Below are positions 12,373 to 22,831 of a stretch of DNA of 64,000 nucleotides, in pieces. A model generated the notes under the pieces. It searched no databases, was not told the DNA's origin, and was given only the letters and a program-made list of their open reading frames with translations. Position numbers and translations under genes: made by a program. Source of the DNA: Cornus controversa (Eukaryota > Streptophyta > Magnoliopsida > Cornales > Cornaceae). Positions within the stretch are counted from its first letter, which is position 1; the number at the start of each line of letters is the position of its first letter. The DNA lies in assembly GCA_026545225.1 (NCBI GenBank), contig CM048853.1:45400755-45464754 (forward strand), in the 5' to 3' direction.

Positions 12373-12456
12373 AAGATGATGCATTCTACAACCGCTTGAT
12401 TTAATAAATTGGGTTCCCACTTTATTTAATCGAGTGGTTGTAGAATGCATCATCTT
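12373..12456. repeat. Short foldback hairpin
   Basis: Two 36-base arms (12373-12408 and 12421-12456) are inverted complements with three mismatches and a 12-base loop. An extra direct copy of part of the arm (ACAACCGCTTGATTTAATAA) lies just upstream at about 12343. It may be a tiny foldback element or a hairpin RNA locus. Confidence 0.75.
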
Positions 12457-13327
12457 ATCTTTCCACTATTGAAATTGGTGCACGTAGCTATGCTCTTATT
12501 AAATTCTTATGTGATGCTCTGTATATGTATATGAAACTGTGAATGCCTCTCTCTCTCTCTCTCTCTCAATGTAACAGGACAAGCCCATTAACTGAAATGT
12601 GGTTGACTTGATAAAGTGATTCAGCTAACTGATCATTTTTCCCATAAATTAACGAGGGTAAAGTTAGGTATGGACACTTGGACAGATTACAAATAGAGGT
12701 ATCACGATACGATAAATTTAAAATAAAAAAAAATAGAATACAGAAACGACAAGATACGACAATATAAAAATAATAAATTATATTTTTATATATACAAAAA
12801 ATAATAAATTTATTTATATTTTTTTATAAAATGTTATGATTAATAAACAAACTAAGAGTTAAGAATCATATTACATAATTTGCATGGATAAATTTTGTAC
12901 TAAATTATAATATATATATATATATATATCAACACTTCTTTTTTAAATAAATATAAACTTTTTTTAACAATTGTACTATGATATTATTGTTAGAAATATG
13001 TTCTAAAGTATCCAAGAAGTATTAGATACATGGTCGAAATATCTAAGAAGTATCAGATACGTGATAGAAATAAATTAAAATTATGGATATGTTTAGGAAG
13101 TATCGGACAATTGTCTACAAGAATTCGAAAAGTATCGATATCTGATACGTATTCGACACGAGTACGTTACTTTTGTAAAAATATTCGTGTTTCCAAAGTT
13201 TTCTTGCAATGGCCTTCTATATGGGAATTGGAGCCATCTAACTATTAAATGAATTATTTAGAAATCCCAAATCTAAGTCGCACAAAACAAGCAGGAGATT
13301 GTGAAGGCAAAAACAATAAATTTTATG

Positions 13328-13445
13328 TCATATCCGTTAAAATCAAAGCCCTATTGTATACTAAGGGTCACTTCTAGATGATTAGTTTGAACTTTAATTG
13401 GGTGCTTGTTCACCCACCAGACTCACTTTCTTTGATCTTTCACCA
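13328..13445 (+). repeat. Cluster repeat block Q, copy 1
   Basis: Shares TTAAAATCAAAGCCCT, AAGGGTCACTTCT and TTCACCCACC with 17978-18090 (+) and with 20340-20430 (-). Two copies lie upstream of PCC13-62 genes, so it marks the duplicated promoter-distal region. Confidence 0.75.
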
Positions 13446-14522
13446 TCTTTAACAGTGAATAGGTTTCGGAAAAAACGTGTTCAACAAGGTTTTTTTCATT
13501 TAAAATGGGTCTGTTTACGTTTCCAACTTAAATATCAACCACCTCTGTACGTATCCAGAGGAATATAACCTTTCAACAATTAATTTAAAAATATATTTTA
13601 TATTAATTATATATTTCAGGAGAAAGTGCAAAAAAAAATCCTGGACTATGTCCAAATTTATAAATAATTTTCATGAACTGTAATTATCACATTTTGTTAC
13701 AAAACTCTCTCATGCCGGTCATATGATGGGCTATTTTTTTATTAAATAACTATAACTAATTTTTATTTTTAAAATAAATTACGAAAAAAAATCATAGTAA
13801 TTTGATGACATATTCTCCACCAAATTTGAATAAACTTACCTTTAATTCTTGAAATTATTTGTTTTAATAAAATAATTAAAAAAATTTTAAATAATTTAAA
13901 TGATTTCTTAATTTTTCATAATTATATTGTATGAAAAAAGAAGGTATTTTTTATTTAAGTAATTTTTAATTTTTCATGAATATATTATATGAAAAAAAAA
14001 GAAGGTATTTTTGTACAGTAAATTTTTTTTAAAAACTGGTATAATAAGTTTTATTATAAATAGTAATGTTTTAATAATAAGTTAATCATTTTAAAAATAG
14101 ATAAATTTGGTTGTAGTTGCAACTTTGTGTATTTTTTTTCATTGTTATGATAAATTGATGCCAATAAAAAAATTAAAGTAAATGGTATAATTAAAATTTA
14201 GATAAGAAAAAAGATAATAATAATTTAATAAGAATAATTAAAATTATCTTTTGGGATGGGTATGTCCTTAATTGTAATAAATCATTTTTTCGAGAGACAA
14301 ATTATAATTCAAAAGAATTATTTGCAAAAGGACAATAGGTAGAGTGTTTTATTTAGATTTTACCTTATATTTAATTTCGAGCACCCTGCCATCAAACAAT
14401 CCTAGCTTCCTCTTCCCTCACATCAATTACATGGTTACATGCATGCAGTTCAGTATATATATAGTGCTTAGTCTCTCATGCATTGCATAACAATCTCACA
14501 ATCTCTCTACACATACACAAGG

Positions 14523-14550
<28 letters not shown>

Positions 14551-14553
<3 letters not shown>

Positions 14554-15321
14554 GGTGGTCCTTTAGGCATGTCGACAACCTCCTTAGTGATGTTCATGAT
14601 CTTGATGAGCAATTTCGTGATCAATGACTGTTTCTCCAACTCTTCATGCGAGACAACCTATCCACCAACTGCAATTCCAGTAAGAGCTGAAGATATCGAC
14701 TTACTGCAATTTGCAGAGAACCTTGAGCACTTGGAAGCAGACTTCTTCTTGTATGGTGCACTGGGATATATATGGGCTTGATATTGTTGCTCCCCGACTA
14801 GTCATGGGCGGTCCGCCTCCCATCGGGGCCAGGAAAGCTAACCTTGATAACCTCACGCACAACATCATCACAGAATTTGGATATCAAGAAGTTGGCCATC
14901 TCAGGTTCAGATCTATATATATACATTCAATAGATATAATTATTCGAGTAATTGAGCCAGCCATGTTAAACAAAAAAATATTTTCAAGTGCATAAACTTT
15001 CGGTGTGTTGAGGCGATCAATGAAGCCTAAGTGTGCATATATATACATATGTGTGTGGGTGTGTGTGTGTTTATATATTGATTGATTGTATACAGGGCTC
15101 TTAAATCAACCGTTGGTGGGTTCCCAAGGCCTCTGATGGATCTGAGCGCACAGAACTTCGCAAAACTGTTTGATGAAGCTTTCGGATACAAACTCATCCC
15201 TCCCTTCGACCCGTATCGTGACAGCCTAAGTTACATGTTAGCATCCTACGTGATTCCATACATGGGACTTGTAGGTTATGTAGGGACAAATCCATCTATC
15301 AATGGCTACCAATCAAAGAGG
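14551..15321 (+). pseudogene. PCC13-62 desiccation-related pseudogene 2
   Basis: Exon 1 (14551-14904, 354 nt) and exon 2 (15096-15321, 226 nt) align to the intact inverted copy, whose exons are 350 and 226 nt. The 4-nt excess is an extra ATAT in GGATATATATGGG at about 14768, which shifts the frame after LYGALGY and brings an early stop. Beyond that point LVMGGPPPIGARKANLDNLT and FPRPLMDLSAQNFAKLFDEA are still readable. The second donor is followed by about 70 bp of homologous intron and then by repeats; exon 3 is absent. The start codon and hydrophobic N-terminus are kept, and a (TA)n tract lies directly before the ATG. Confidence 0.92.
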
Positions 15322-15400
15322 GTAAGGCATCATGTTCGCCTTCAAAAGCAATATATAGCATCGATCTCACCAATGTCTTGAAATATATATATATAGTTTA

Positions 15401-16240
15401 GAGTAATGATACAGTGTCCGACTCCAAATGCCGATTTTAGGTCCGATTCCTAGTTGGCAGTGCCACGTCATCCCTTCTTTCTAATTGAATAATGATACAT
15501 TTTCCGACTCCAAGAGCCGATTTTCAATCCGATTCTAACGTGGCTATGCCACATCAGCTCATCTCTGTAAAAAAATTCTTTTCCCAAAAACGTCTCTCAC
15601 TCTCATCTCTCTTTGATTAGATTTGGGTCACTCTCTTCTTTTTCGTCTCCGCCCGTGTCTATATGCATTCTGCATTTGTTTCACAATTCTTCCTCATTCT
15701 TCTCTCTAGTTCTTTCTTTTGGGTGATTTAGAGTTGTTCATCAATTAATCACCCAACAACTAGAATTTTAGTTATGGTATTTTTTATTATTTATTATTTT
15801 TGGGTATGCAAATCATTGTATATAAAGAGACAAGGCTCAAGCCACTATACAAGCATAAAAGGGTTACGCAGATGAACATTGGCTTCTGCAGAAGACACCA
15901 AAGACGAACCAACGAAAGCTACATAAACAAACCTCTCCCTCATCAACGCCGTTCACAAACCTCTGGACGTGGTTCTTTGGACTAGGAAAAGATGATCAAA
16001 ACCCAGATGAAGAGAGAGAGCCAGAATGAGAGAGAGAGAGAGCAAAAGCTGATGATAGAGAGAGAGAGGGGCAGAAAGTTAGAGATCAAGAACTGAAGAA
16101 AAGAGAGGGAAACCAAACCCAGATGTAATCGATGAGCGAGAGTCTTTTTGGAGAAAAATAAAATTAGAAAGAAGGGATGACGTGTCCGACTCCAAATGCC
16201 GATTTTAGGTCCGATTCCTAGTTGGCAGTGCCAACTAGGA
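15401..16240. mobile_element. Composite repeat element in lost exon 3 region of pseudogene 2
   Basis: A perfect 52-bp direct repeat (15414-15465 and 16182-16233; CCGACTCCAAATGCCGATTT inside) brackets a perfect 23-bp inverted repeat (15464-15486 and 16162-16184). A diverged second copy of the terminal unit follows at 15488-15557. The interior has GA-rich runs and no gene. This looks like a MITE with subterminal repeats, possibly two overlapping insertions. Confidence 0.65.
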
Positions 16241-16676
16241 ATAAATACATGTTGTCGTAGAAAAGCTGGTAAAAAAAATGGAAAACTTCCTAGAGCTAAC
16301 CATCCTAATTTTCTATTTCAATAATGCCTTGAATGATAATGTGTGTGTGTCTATATATATATATATATGAGAGAGAGAAAGAGGGTGTGACATGGATAGT
16401 GTGTGAAGGTTCTTATACTCTGTGCCGTGGCTTTACAGAGAGAAAATGGGAGACTCTCTTATATAGAGCTAAGAGGGAGAGAGAATAGGGTCGAATTAGT
16501 GACAACCCAAACAGTTTGTGGAGTATAACCCAAATACAATACTTTTAAACCTGAGTAAGGCTAGTAGGCCCTTAGTTTTGAGGTACATGAATGTGAAATT
16601 GAACCAAGCCCAACCCAGCCACTTTTAGCTGCCCCAATCCTACTCTAGTCTTTAAGTCTGACTCTTGAGGACCGTT
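16241..16676. other. Intergenic, no gene seen
   Basis: Contains short GT and TA microsatellites (16340-16368) and GA-rich sequence. Nothing coding was recognised. Confidence 0.55.
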
Positions 16677-17015
16677 GATTTTGCAACCACCATCCATAAC
16701 ACCCTGGGTCCCACAGTAAAGTGGTCAAAAGTTTGAGTTGCCTTGAGAGTTTGAAACTTCCCATAATACTTCTAGGATTGAATTGCCTTGAGAGTTTGAA
16801 ACTTACTAGTATATATATATATATATATATATTCCTTGAGAGTTTGAAACTTCCCATAATACTTCTAGGATTGAATTGCCTTGAGAGTTTGAAACTTCCC
16901 ATAGTACTAGTCAATCCTAGAAGTATTATGGGAAGTTTCAAACTCTCAAGGCAACTCAAACTTTTGACCACTTTACTGTGGGACCGAGGGTGTTATGGAT
17001 GGTGGTTGCAAAATC
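16677..17015. repeat. Near-perfect 104-bp foldback
   Basis: Arms 16677-16780 and 16912-17015 are inverted complements with one visible mismatch (CCTGGG against CCTCGG). The 131-base spacer holds two more copies of part of the arm (GAATTGCCTTGAGAGTTTGA) and a short (TA)n. Transcribed, it would form a long double-stranded stem. Confidence 0.93.
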
Positions 17016-17134
17016 AATATATATATATATATATATATAATCCATGCACTAAGCTATGCTCACAATAGTACTAACTAGAGAAAAGTTGGTTTGGTTGATT
17101 ATTAGTTCCAAGTCTCTTTTCTTGTATGTAATGG

Positions 17135-17413
17135 CCACCACTCATGTGCTCTTCTCTCTGCTTTTGATGCTCAACTCTATCTTTCTTCTTCTTTCATGCT
17201 ATGCTCATCCACTCAAGAGTTGTAATTTTGATCAAATTTATCAACTCGGAGACTCAATTTCTGGCACTGAAAAGTACGATTGAAGCTGCACAAGTGTTTG
17301 CTAGATTTTTCTACGGTGAAACATTCTTCAACAGCACGACTGGTGAAATATATATGATTATGGTTGGAAGGCTTCTTGCTGACATCTTACCTCAACTGCA
17401 TTGTATTGTTTAA
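17135..17413 (+). pseudogene. GDSL esterase/lipase N-terminal fragment
   Basis: The start MATTHVLFSLLLMLNSIFLL is a hydrophobic signal-like segment, followed by CNFDQIYQLGDSIS, which matches the GDSL block carrying the catalytic serine in this family. A frameshift near 17270 then leads to VFARFFYGETFFNSTTG, matching the ARxPYGETFF block. The frame stops at 17413 and the later blocks holding the rest of the catalytic machinery are absent. It is a truncated, frameshifted fragment without function as a lipase. Confidence 0.8.
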
Positions 17414-17706
17414 AGTAATTTTATTTGTTTTAGAACCCTTCTGGCTTTTCAGTTTATTTATTTTTTAATTGTGAATAGATATGATTGAGAGCGTGGTTTG
17501 AAATTTATTTATGATTTGATTGATTGATTTTGAATAAATTAAAAAACAATATACTTTTGCAATACATTATTGTGTATGATAGTGATCGTGGAGATCCAAT
17601 TCCTTATCAGATTTTCTTCTATTACAGCAAATAAAAATAAAGAAGGGTTTATATATCCAAACACTTCCTTAACACCAACACACACAAGTGGAGAGTTGGA
17701 GTCACG

Positions 17707-17748
<42 letters not shown>

Positions 17749-18747
17749 CCGACGAGGAAGATGGTTTGGGACTTCAAAAAGCGGTCTGGATGAAACAATA
17801 TCGCATTATATATATCCTTATTGATCAGATTGAAAAGGCTCATATGTTTGTTTTGAGCACCATTAATTAAAGAGTACTTGACTGAAAGTAAGGTTTCTGT
17901 TTTACTGTAGGGCCCTATTTTAGAGCCCCTCTCTAACTAACCAAATGAATTAACTAGGAATCTCAAACTAGTAATAGTGATCCATTAAAATCAAAGCCCT
18001 GATTTGCTAAGGATCACTTCTTAATGATTATTTTGAATTTAATTGGTTTGGAAACTTTGGTTTACCCACCCACTCACCTTCTCTTGACCTTATTTGATCT
18101 TTAATAGATTTTGAAAAAATTGAGAAAAAGTATACAATATCTTAGGATACTGATGATGTGATACCGAGTGAATGTAAACCTTTCATATTTTTTTAAAAAT
18201 TATAAATTTCTCTATTATGAAAAAGACAAGAGACATATATGGCTTACGGTCTGACCGAATGTATCACATTATCATATCCCGGAGTATTGTATACTTTCTC
18301 TTGAATAGTTATTTGTTTATTTACTTTTTAGGTTTAGAGCACATGGGGTTAGGTTTAGAGCCCCAATTTCCCTAAAGAGCTGAACCAAACCCACCAAGTT
18401 CCAACTAAAGAGCTGAAAACTTTCCACACAAGGCTCTACTTGCACAGATTCAGCATTGAGCCCTCTAGTAGAACTCTTAGTTACCAAAAAAAAACCTCTA
18501 GTTCTCTCTTTCTTCATGAATTTTGAAATCCTCAATCATCCATTAGCTTTTTTAGTTAAAGTGGATTCAAGAAGGTAATGGTAACCAAATAATTCATTAT
18601 CTTGATGATCATGAACAACAGTGTGTGTGTGTATATATATATATATGAAATGTCAATTTCTCACAACAAAAGGAACAGTACTATTACATGATAATAGGAT
18701 GGGGTTAATTATTCATTCATGCCTAGCTAGCTAGCTAGCAATTTTGT
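17414..18747. other. Intergenic, cluster repeat copies and microsatellites
   Basis: Holds a (TA)n run at 17709-17746, block Q copy 2 (17978-18090) and a short copy of the segment at 11755-11835 (18305-18375, TTAGGTTTAGAGCACATGGG). The order of these two blocks is reversed compared with unit 2, so the area has been rearranged. No gene is seen. Confidence 0.6.
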
Positions 18748-20091
18748 CTATGTCAATTTCAGAAATTGTCTAGCAATCTTTCCATTTGCTCCATGGGGAT
18801 AGAATCCACCAGGCAAACTCTCGTTGCCAGTGTCATACACGACCCTCAATATCTCTCCTGGAGTCCTCTTATAAGCGACGGAGTCAATGTTGGCTGCCAA
18901 AACATTGCTTTCAGTCCGGTTCTCGGCCCCTAGTTCATGTGGGACTCTGATTCCTTCATCTTTGATGCCACACATTGCCAGCCGGTTCCTCAGCTCCGAA
19001 ATTTGGATTGTAAACTCTGCCACAGTATGGTTGTATGGCTTCACTTTCTCTTCAGCTCGCTCGTACAGATACATTCGTATAACCGCGTCTTGCCCGGCTT
19101 CAACCCCCAATAGTCCTGCCAAGAGCTGCACAAAACAATGTGCCTAGCTTAATTCATATTTGTTATTGCTTCCATTCCTTCATATATACCCCAAGTTTTC
19201 AACACAGCTATAGCATTCGAGTTGTATGCAAGGAAAATTTTGACCATGGCTGACTAATCAGGTTTTTCACAATGCAAACACTAGTTGTAGTTGTTGTGGT
19301 GGGGTCCACAGCATTGTGAGATACTCCATATATATATATATATATTTTTGGAAACATTGGTGAGAAGCTATATATTTTGCCTTTGGAGGCGAAAATGATG
19401 ACTTACCCTCTTTGATTGGTAGCCATTGAGAGATGGATTTGTCCCTACATAAGCTACAAGTCCCATGTATGGAATCACGTAACAAGCTAACATGTAACTC
19501 AGGCTGTCACCATACGGGTTGAAGGGAGGGATGAGTTCGAATCCGAATGCTTCATCAAACAGTTTTGCAAAGTTATGTGCGCTCAGATCCAACAGAGGCC
19601 TTGGAAACCCACCAACTGTTGATTTAAGGACCCTGTGTATAATCAATCAATCAATATATATATATATACACACACTTAGGCTCCATTTATAGTTATATAT
19701 ATATATATATATATATATATAGATCATAGAGAGAGTTGAACCTGAGATGACCAACTTCTTGATATGCAAATTCTGTGATGATGTTGTGCGTGAGGAAATC
19801 AAGGTTAGCTTTCTTGGCCCCGATGGGAGGCGGACCGCCCATGACTAGCTCCGGAGCAACCTTATCAAGCCCATATCCCAGTGCACCCCACAAGAAGAAG
19901 TCTGCTTCTAAGTGCTCAAGATTCTCTGCAAATTGCAATAAGTCCACATCTTCGTCATATACAGGAATTGCATTTGGTGGATAGGTTGGCTCGCAAGAAG
20001 GGTTAGAGAAACAGACATTGATCATGAAATTGCTCATCAAGATCATGAACATGACTAAGGAGGGTGTGAACATGCCTAAAGGACCAGCCAT
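18748..20091 (-). CDS. Desiccation-related protein PCC13-62-like (ferritin-like)
   Basis: Three exons on the minus strand, 20091-19742, 19632-19407 and 19125-18748, join with GT-AG introns to 317 residues, close to the 313 I recall for Craterostigma PCC13-62. Residues 1-29 are hydrophobic and look like a secretion signal. The ferritin-like domain covers roughly residues 45-195: LEADFF around E62 and the ExxH motif in QEVGHLR (E112, H115) are candidate metal ligands. Then follow FPRPLLDLSAHNFAKLFDEA, VGTNPSLNGYQSKR and the C-terminal half with LLGVEAGQDAVIR, ISELRNRL and ANGKIARQFL. PCC13-62 proteins rise during drying and seed maturation in many plants; their reaction is not firmly known. This is the only complete copy of the cluster, with (TA)n tracts in both introns. 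Confidence 0.93.
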
Positions 20092-20339
20092 TCTATATTG
20101 CTTGTGTAGTTGTGTGTGTGAGTGTGTGTGTGGAGAGAGAAAGAGAGAGTTGTGGGATTATTAGATAATGTGTGTGTATATATATATATATATATATGGA
20201 CAATCCGAGAGGAGAAGTTCCCACTTGTCACGACTCAAAAAAGAAGATTTCCTTCTTGAACACTTTTTTTCCCCCCAAGACCCATTCAATGTTAAATTAA
20301 GATGGTGAAAGATGAAAGATGGTAATGAGAAGGTGAGTC

Positions 20340-20537
20340 GGTGGGTGAACCAAGCCCACCTCAAACTAGTTATCAAGAAGTGACCCTTAACAAATCAGGG
20401 CTTTGCTTTTAATGGATCACTATTACTAGTTTGGCGTTCCCTATTAAACCTCACTTTCAGTTTAGGTAGTCGTTAATTTATGGGAAAAATGAGCTGTTTG
20501 TTAGCTAAATCACTAGCTATAACTTTGATATCAACTC

Positions 20538-20584
<47 letters not shown>

Positions 20585-20620
20585 TTAAATGACTTAATAG
20601 GCTTGTCTTGTTATATTTCT
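20340..20620 (-). repeat. Inverted upstream blocks shared with duplication unit 2
   Basis: Block Q copy 3 (20340-20430) and the ATTAATTTATGGGAAAAATGA-like stretch (20470-20620) are reverse-complement versions of 13328-13445 and 12570-12660. They stand in the same order upstream of the intact gene as upstream of pseudogene 2, so the inverted duplication includes at least 2 kb of upstream sequence. A 42-bp (TA)n run at 20540-20581 interrupts it. Confidence 0.75.
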
Positions 20621-20639
20621 AGTTCCTCTCTCGGATTTT

Positions 20640-21813
20640 GTTTCCTATTTCTAGTATAAAGAATTTCTCTCAAAAAATACTAGACAGAAATAACAACCCG
20701 TATTACGTAGGCGGTCACACCAATAAGAGCCGTGTGAAGACTTTACTCCATTGTCAAAGCCTTTCTTATGTATATGTAGTATGTACCACCATCAACTCAA
20801 ACTTTTATTGTTATAATATAATTACGCAATCACCACTTAAATACAATGAATATGCAGTGACTCATTCAATATAATTTCAAGTGACAGTGACACACTCTGC
20901 CGACACATAACATTTGCATAAGCAAATGTCACTGTTGTTCCTAACGTGTGCATTTTGTACCATCCTTGTCAAAATTAAGGCACCAACAACAGGCGTATGA
21001 AACTTTATTTCATCGTGGCATTTGATCCCCAACCCATCCAAGTTTAAATTAAATGAATCATCTTCCGTATCAACTTATCAGAGTTTAACTAATACGATTA
21101 ATTAAACTGATTTAGCTTCAAAATATGACAAAATTAATTAAACGGATTAACAGAATTATGACACAAATATTTAATTTAAATTGGCTAAACGAATTGACAT
21201 AATTATAAATGATACAAACACGATTGAAAATTATTTAAATTCGCTAACTTCGCATCGTGTTAATCGAGTGAGATCCTTTCTTGATGAAGTGATTCTCATC
21301 ATAAGTCATTTGGTACACTTGGACAGAGAAGATCACCTCATCAGGAGGGTAAGGCGGTCTCCACAATAATATTGTACCGGAGATGAATCCTTCGTCTACT
21401 TACCATTCAGTGACATACCAACTTTAGTTTGCGGATGTTCCCATATGCCCTGTATCGACTATATAAGCTTGTAGATGGATACACATCAGAACAAATGGTA
21501 CCAAAGAAGAACATATACAAACAGTATTAATCCTGGATAACAAAAATAATTATTTTGAGTTACTCTTTGTTCTTGATTGTGACATTTATATTGTCATCCT
21601 TTGTTAATTTATTTTATATTAGTTTTACTAATTTTTAAGCCTCTTGTTTCTAAAGTCTTTCCTCATATTTTAGTGCAATAGTATTCACAAAATGTTAGCA
21701 ATCAAGGCAAATTAAAGGAGGGGTAAAATATTGCCGTCGGACTTGACCAAAGTAGACTAATTTACCACCAAGAAAAATTGAAGTACCAGGAAGGAATTCA
21801 TGAGCATATATAA
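20640..21813. other. Intergenic, no gene seen
   Basis: The stretch 21060-21260 resembles the interior of hAT elements of the AACGGGTTAA type but has no clear ends. No protein or RNA gene is recognised. Confidence 0.5.
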
Positions 21814-22453
21814 TAGGGGTGCAATTTGAATTAGACAACTGAACTCATTTCGAGCCCAATTTAATTTTTTACGGATTTGAGCAACTATTTTTACAATATT
21901 TAGGGTTGAGTTTGGATTGAAAAACTTCAACCCGAACTTAATTAGGATTAAACTTGAGTTGAGTTGCTAACAACTCAAACCCAAATTGTAAAATTATTTT
22001 TATACATATTTTTTATTTTAAATATATTATATATAATATTCAAATTATGATTACCTTTTAACTTTCTTTATTTAAATTTTAATTTATTGTATGTTAACAC
22101 TTTAGATAATTAATTTCCTAAAACTTTATTTGTAACATTTTAAAAATTTGTATTAAATTCTTATTTTTTTTTGTACTTAAGAATAATCTAATGTGAAACT
22201 TATTAAAGAACATTTTAAAGTTTCAACATAAAAATTAGTGATATGGATAACTCAAATTAACCCTACTTTTTAATCCTAAATCTCAACAAAATTGCAAACC
22301 CGAGTTTTAAAATTTAAGGATGGTTTGAACAAAAATTGAGTAGTTAAAGTTGAAAGTAGGGTTAAAGTTATATTAGAGTTAGAACATTTTATATGTAAGA
22401 TTGAGTCCAAGTTGTATCTCTAACCTGCCCAACCCGTCCAAATTGCAACCCCA
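21814..22453. mobile_element. Degenerate hAT-like element
   Basis: Begins TAGGGGTGCAATTTG and ends CAAATTGCAACCCCA, an imperfect inverted terminus like that of the other hAT elements here. The interior has many AACTCAA/TTGAGTT subterminal repeats and no reading frame. The flanks match only weakly as a target duplication, which suggests an old insertion. Confidence 0.6.
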
Positions 22454-22831
22454 ACGTATAGAAGTTGGAAGGCAAACAAGTTATGGCTGTGCCTTGATCA
22501 AATCTATCAAAAAAAAAAACATATAAAGGAGATGAAACACACTGAGACAGTATTTTCAAGTAGAATATCAGAAAAAGCTAACACAAGCTCACGCGATGAA
22601 ACTGTTTAGACCAAGAGGCTCGCAGGATAAGACGTTCAATACTTCAATCAATAAGATTAAAATCCAATCCATACAATAATAAAAGAGTTTCATCAAAACC
22701 AAATAACTCTAATTCATGCTTCTAATAAATTTAAAAGAGTCCATAAAGATAGAGAAGCCACTATCATGAGAATATCTTCCTCGTCACCAATGGTAAAATT
22801 GTTTAAAGAGAAAACCGACCAGCAGTGCAAA
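22454..22831 (-). other. 3' flank and 3' UTR of RPS21
   Basis: The RPS21 3' UTR should lie here on the minus strand, but I cannot point to its end with confidence. No other gene is seen. Confidence 0.5.

Larger units (their letters stand above)
11409..14550 (+). other. Upstream part of duplication unit 2, no gene
   Basis: Contains the empty copy of the 9273 insertion site, a (CA)n(TA)n run at 11993-12028, a short hairpin at 12373-12456, and blocks also found upstream of the intact PCC13-62 gene (12570-12660 with 20470-20620; 13328-13445 with 20340-20430, inverted). An AT-rich element-like stretch lies at about 13620-14330. Just before the pseudogene start is sequence shared with unit 1 (TATATAGTGCTTAGTCTCTC). 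Confidence 0.65.

Noticed and set aside
16645..17068. Two repetitive frames in both directions with the same protein repeats
   Set aside because: Both arise from the perfect foldback, which reads alike from each strand.
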